From positions 1,438,599 through 1,502,598 of the forward strand of contig NZ_KE340297.1 in the NCBI RefSeq assembly GCF_000413315.1: a stretch of 64,000 nucleotides of DNA. The letters are read 5' to 3'. Origin of the DNA: Propionibacterium sp. oral taxon 192 str. F0372 (GTDB lineage: Bacteria > Actinomycetota > Actinomycetes > Propionibacteriales > Propionibacteriaceae). Below are positions 62,042 through 64,000 of this stretch, piece by piece; position 1 is the first letter of the stretch; every line of letters begins with the position of its first letter. The notes beneath the pieces were generated by a model. It worked only from the letters and a program-made list of their open reading frames with translations, searched no databases and had not been told where the DNA came from. The translations under genes and the position numbers were made by a program.

Positions 62042-63310
62042 ATGAACACCACGATTCCCTCGTCAATGACCGTTCTGGTTCTCGGTTCTGGTGGGCGCGA
62101 GCACGCTTTGGCCCGGGCCATCGCCGCAGACCCCGTCGTCGCTGCGGTGCACGTCGCGCCCGGCAACCCCGGAACCGCGGCCTTCGCCACCAACCATCCG
62201 GTAGATGCCGCCGACCCAGTCGCGGTCACCACCTTGGCCCGCGATCTGAGCGCCGACCTGGTCGTCGTCGGTCCTGAGGCCCCGCTGGTCGCCGGCGTCG
62301 CCGACGCCCTGAGTGAGGCCGGCATCGCCTGCTTCGGGCCCTCCGCAGCCGCCGCCCAGCTAGAAGGTTCCAAGGCCTTTGCCAAGCAGGTCATGACCGA
62401 CGCCGGGGTGCCCACCGCCCGGGCACTCGTGTGTACCGACCGAGCATCCCTCGACGCAGCCTTCGACAGCTTCGGTGCCCCCTACGTCGTCAAGCACGAC
62501 GGGCTGGCCGCTGGCAAGGGCGTTGTCGTCACCGACGATCGCGAGGCAGCGATGACTCATGGTCTGGGCTGCGACCGGGTCGTCGTCGAGGAGTTCCTCG
62601 ACGGCCCCGAGGCCTCCCTGTTCGTCATCACCGATGGCATCCACGCCCTGCCGCTGCAGCCCGCCCAGGACTTCAAGCGGGTGGGGGAGAACGACGAGGG
62701 CCCCAACACCGGCGGCATGGGTGCTTATTCGCCGCTTGGCTGGCTCCCCGAGAACACCGTCGCCGAGGTCATGACCTCGGTCGTCCACCCCACCTTGGCG
62801 CGAATGCGGGAACTCGGCACTCCTTTCGCTGGCCTGCTCTATGTCGGGCTCGCGATCACCTCCAAAGGCCCTCGTGTCGTGGAATTCAACGCGCGTTTTG
62901 GTGACCCCGAAACCGAGGCAGTGCTGCCGCTGCTCACCACTCCGCTCGCCCAGGTGCTGTACGCAGCGGCGACTGGGGTCCTCGACCGCTTCGAGGCCCT
63001 GGACTTCGATGACCGATCCGGGGTCTGCGTGGTGCTGGCCGCAGATGGTTACCCAGGCACCCCTCGCAAGGGTGGGATGATCACCCTGCCTGCCGATACC
63101 GAGACGGTCCACGTCATCCACGCAGGAACCGCCCTTGATACTGAAGGCCATTTGGTGGCCGCTGGGGGACGGGTCCTGGTGGTCGTCGCCACCGGTGACG
63201 ATCTCACCGCCGCCCGCGATGCCGCCTACGCGCACATCAAGACGATTGACTTCCCGGACGGCTTCTGCCGCCCCGATATCGCCCGCAAGGCGATCCAGAA
63301 ACAGATTTGA
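62042..63310 (+). CDS. purD: Phosphoribosylamine-glycine ligase
   Basis: 422 aa. 'MTVLVLGSGGREHAL' N-terminus, ATP-grasp 'VVKHDGLAAGKGVVV', 'GENDEGPNTGGMGAYSP' and 'VEFNARFGDPET'. Second step of purine synthesis. ATG 62042 is 8 nt after TAGACT (62028-62033), probably leaderless; the inner ATG 62069 also fits. Followed by purB 48 bp later. Confidence 0.97.
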   Translation: MNTTIPSSMTVLVLGSGGREHALARAIAADPVVAAVHVAPGNPGTAAFATNHPVDAADPVAVTTLARDLSADLVVVGPEAPLVAGVADALSEAGIACFGPSAAAAQLEGSKAFAKQVMTDAGVPTARALVCTDRASLDAAFDSFGAPYVVKHDGLAAGKGVVVTDDREAAMTHGLGCDRVVVEEFLDGPEASLFVITDGIHALPLQPAQDFKRVGENDEGPNTGGMGAYSPLGWLPENTVAEVMTSVVHPTLARMRELGTPFAGLLYVGLAITSKGPRVVEFNARFGDPETEAVLPLLTTPLAQVLYAAATGVLDRFEALDFDDRSGVCVVLAADGYPGTPRKGGMITLPADTETVHVIHAGTALDTEGHLVAAGGRVLVVVATGDDLTAARDAAYAHIKTIDFPDGFCRPDIARKAIQKQI

Positions 63311-63358
63311 CAACGTCACACGCCGCCACTCGGCGACACGGCCCAGCTCAGGAGAACC

Positions 63359-64000
63359 ATGCCCGTTCCCGACGTACTCGCCACCCGCTACGCATCGCCT
63401 GCCATGCGCGGCATCTGGTCGCCCGAGAACAAGATTGCCGCCGAGCGACGCCTGTGGTTGGCCGTGTTGGCCGCCCAGCGTGATCTTGGGGTCGATTTCG
63501 GTGGTGACACCCCGGATGCGGTGATCGCCGACTACGAGAAGGTCATCGACCGCATTGATCTGGCCTCCATCGCCGACCGGGAACGCATCACCCGCCACGA
63601 CGTGAAGGCACGCATCGAGGAGTTCAACGCCTTGGCCGGCCACGAACACATCCACAAGGGCATGACATCTCGTGACCTCACCGAGAACGTCGAGGGCATG
63701 CAGATGCTGCAATCCATGCGCCTGGTGCGTTCCCGGGTGGTTACCGTGCTCGCCCGTCTCGGGGAACTTGCTGTTCGTTACGCCGGTCAGCCGATCGCCG
63801 GGCGTTCACATAATGTCGCGGCCCAGGTGACCACTCTCGGCAAGCGATTCGCCACCGTCGCCGACGAACTGCTCGTCGCCCATTCACGGCTCGACGAACT
63901 CATCGCCCGCTACCCGGCCCGGGGAGTCAAGGGCCCGATGGGCACCTCTCAGGACATGCTCGACCTGCTGGGCGGTGATCTCGACAAGCTCGATCTCTTG
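63359..64000 (+). CDS. purB: Adenylosuccinate lyase (partial)
   Basis: First 214 codons; the gene runs past the right edge. 'YASPAMRGIWSPENKIAAERRLWLAVLAAQ' start, 'GMTSRDLTENVEGMQ' and 'GRSHNVAAQVTTLGKRFA' with the catalytic His in the fumarase/ASL fold. Acts twice in purine synthesis, splitting SAICAR and adenylosuccinate. RBS AGGAGAA precedes ATG 63359. Confidence 0.95.
   Translation, partial: MPVPDVLATRYASPAMRGIWSPENKIAAERRLWLAVLAAQRDLGVDFGGDTPDAVIADYEKVIDRIDLASIADRERITRHDVKARIEEFNALAGHEHIHKGMTSRDLTENVEGMQMLQSMRLVRSRVVTVLARLGELAVRYAGQPIAGRSHNVAAQVTTLGKRFATVADELLVAHSRLDELIARYPARGVKGPMGTSQDMLDLLGGDLDKLDLL

Overview
The window comes from a high-GC actinobacterium. It makes mycothiol (MshD), has a PknG-type kinase, and carries WXG/ESX-like proteins, a YtrA-type regulator and many apparently leaderless genes (a -10 box 6-8 nt before the start codon). 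The mix of genes fits a Propionibacteriaceae-like host (Arachnia or a relative). That placement is inference; no rRNA or tRNA gene was found.

1-14716 is mostly housekeeping. pstS is cut by the left edge and has a PHO box. mshD-ppk-mutT1 form an overlapping operon. Then come dtd, an LGFP/L,D-transpeptidase cell-wall protein, an AAA ATPase under a twin operator, a Ser-rich lipoprotein, a 32-aa membrane peptide, an FABP-like protein, ygfZ, typA and two small Cys-rich proteins.

15048-23699 is an integrated mobilizable element of about 8.64 kb. It sits inside a luciferase-like monooxygenase gene with an 8-bp core (GACATGCG) at each end; joining the ends restores a 355-codon frame exactly. It carries a serine integrase, small genes including an HTH protein, an HUH+helicase Rep, MobC, a relaxase overlapping a MobB-like membrane protein, and a CmtR/P-type ATPase heavy-metal cargo.

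25039-41252 is the most unusual chromosomal block. It has TelA and a partner, an ABC ATPase/CARDB-like protein/MacB permease, and a tightly coupled set: CbxX AAA ATPase, GlnX-like membrane protein, helical protein, PknG-like kinase with three zinc ribbons, zinc-ribbon PP2C, vWA protein, and zinc-ribbon FHA protein. I read it as an envelope-sensing phosphosignalling system.

41330-47456 holds a queuosine-precursor transporter, a FrnE-like protein, a response regulator/ABC/histidine kinase set of bacitracin-resistance style, and nadE. 47581-54980 holds two convergent, paralogous ESX-substrate-like cassettes (A-B-C-D on +, A'-C'-D' on -), with a poly-C frameshift in D' and a decayed relic behind A'. 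55326-64000 has a rhomboid protease, purA with a structured leader, a GntR/ABC operon with a perfect operator, an MMPL exporter, purD and the start of purB.
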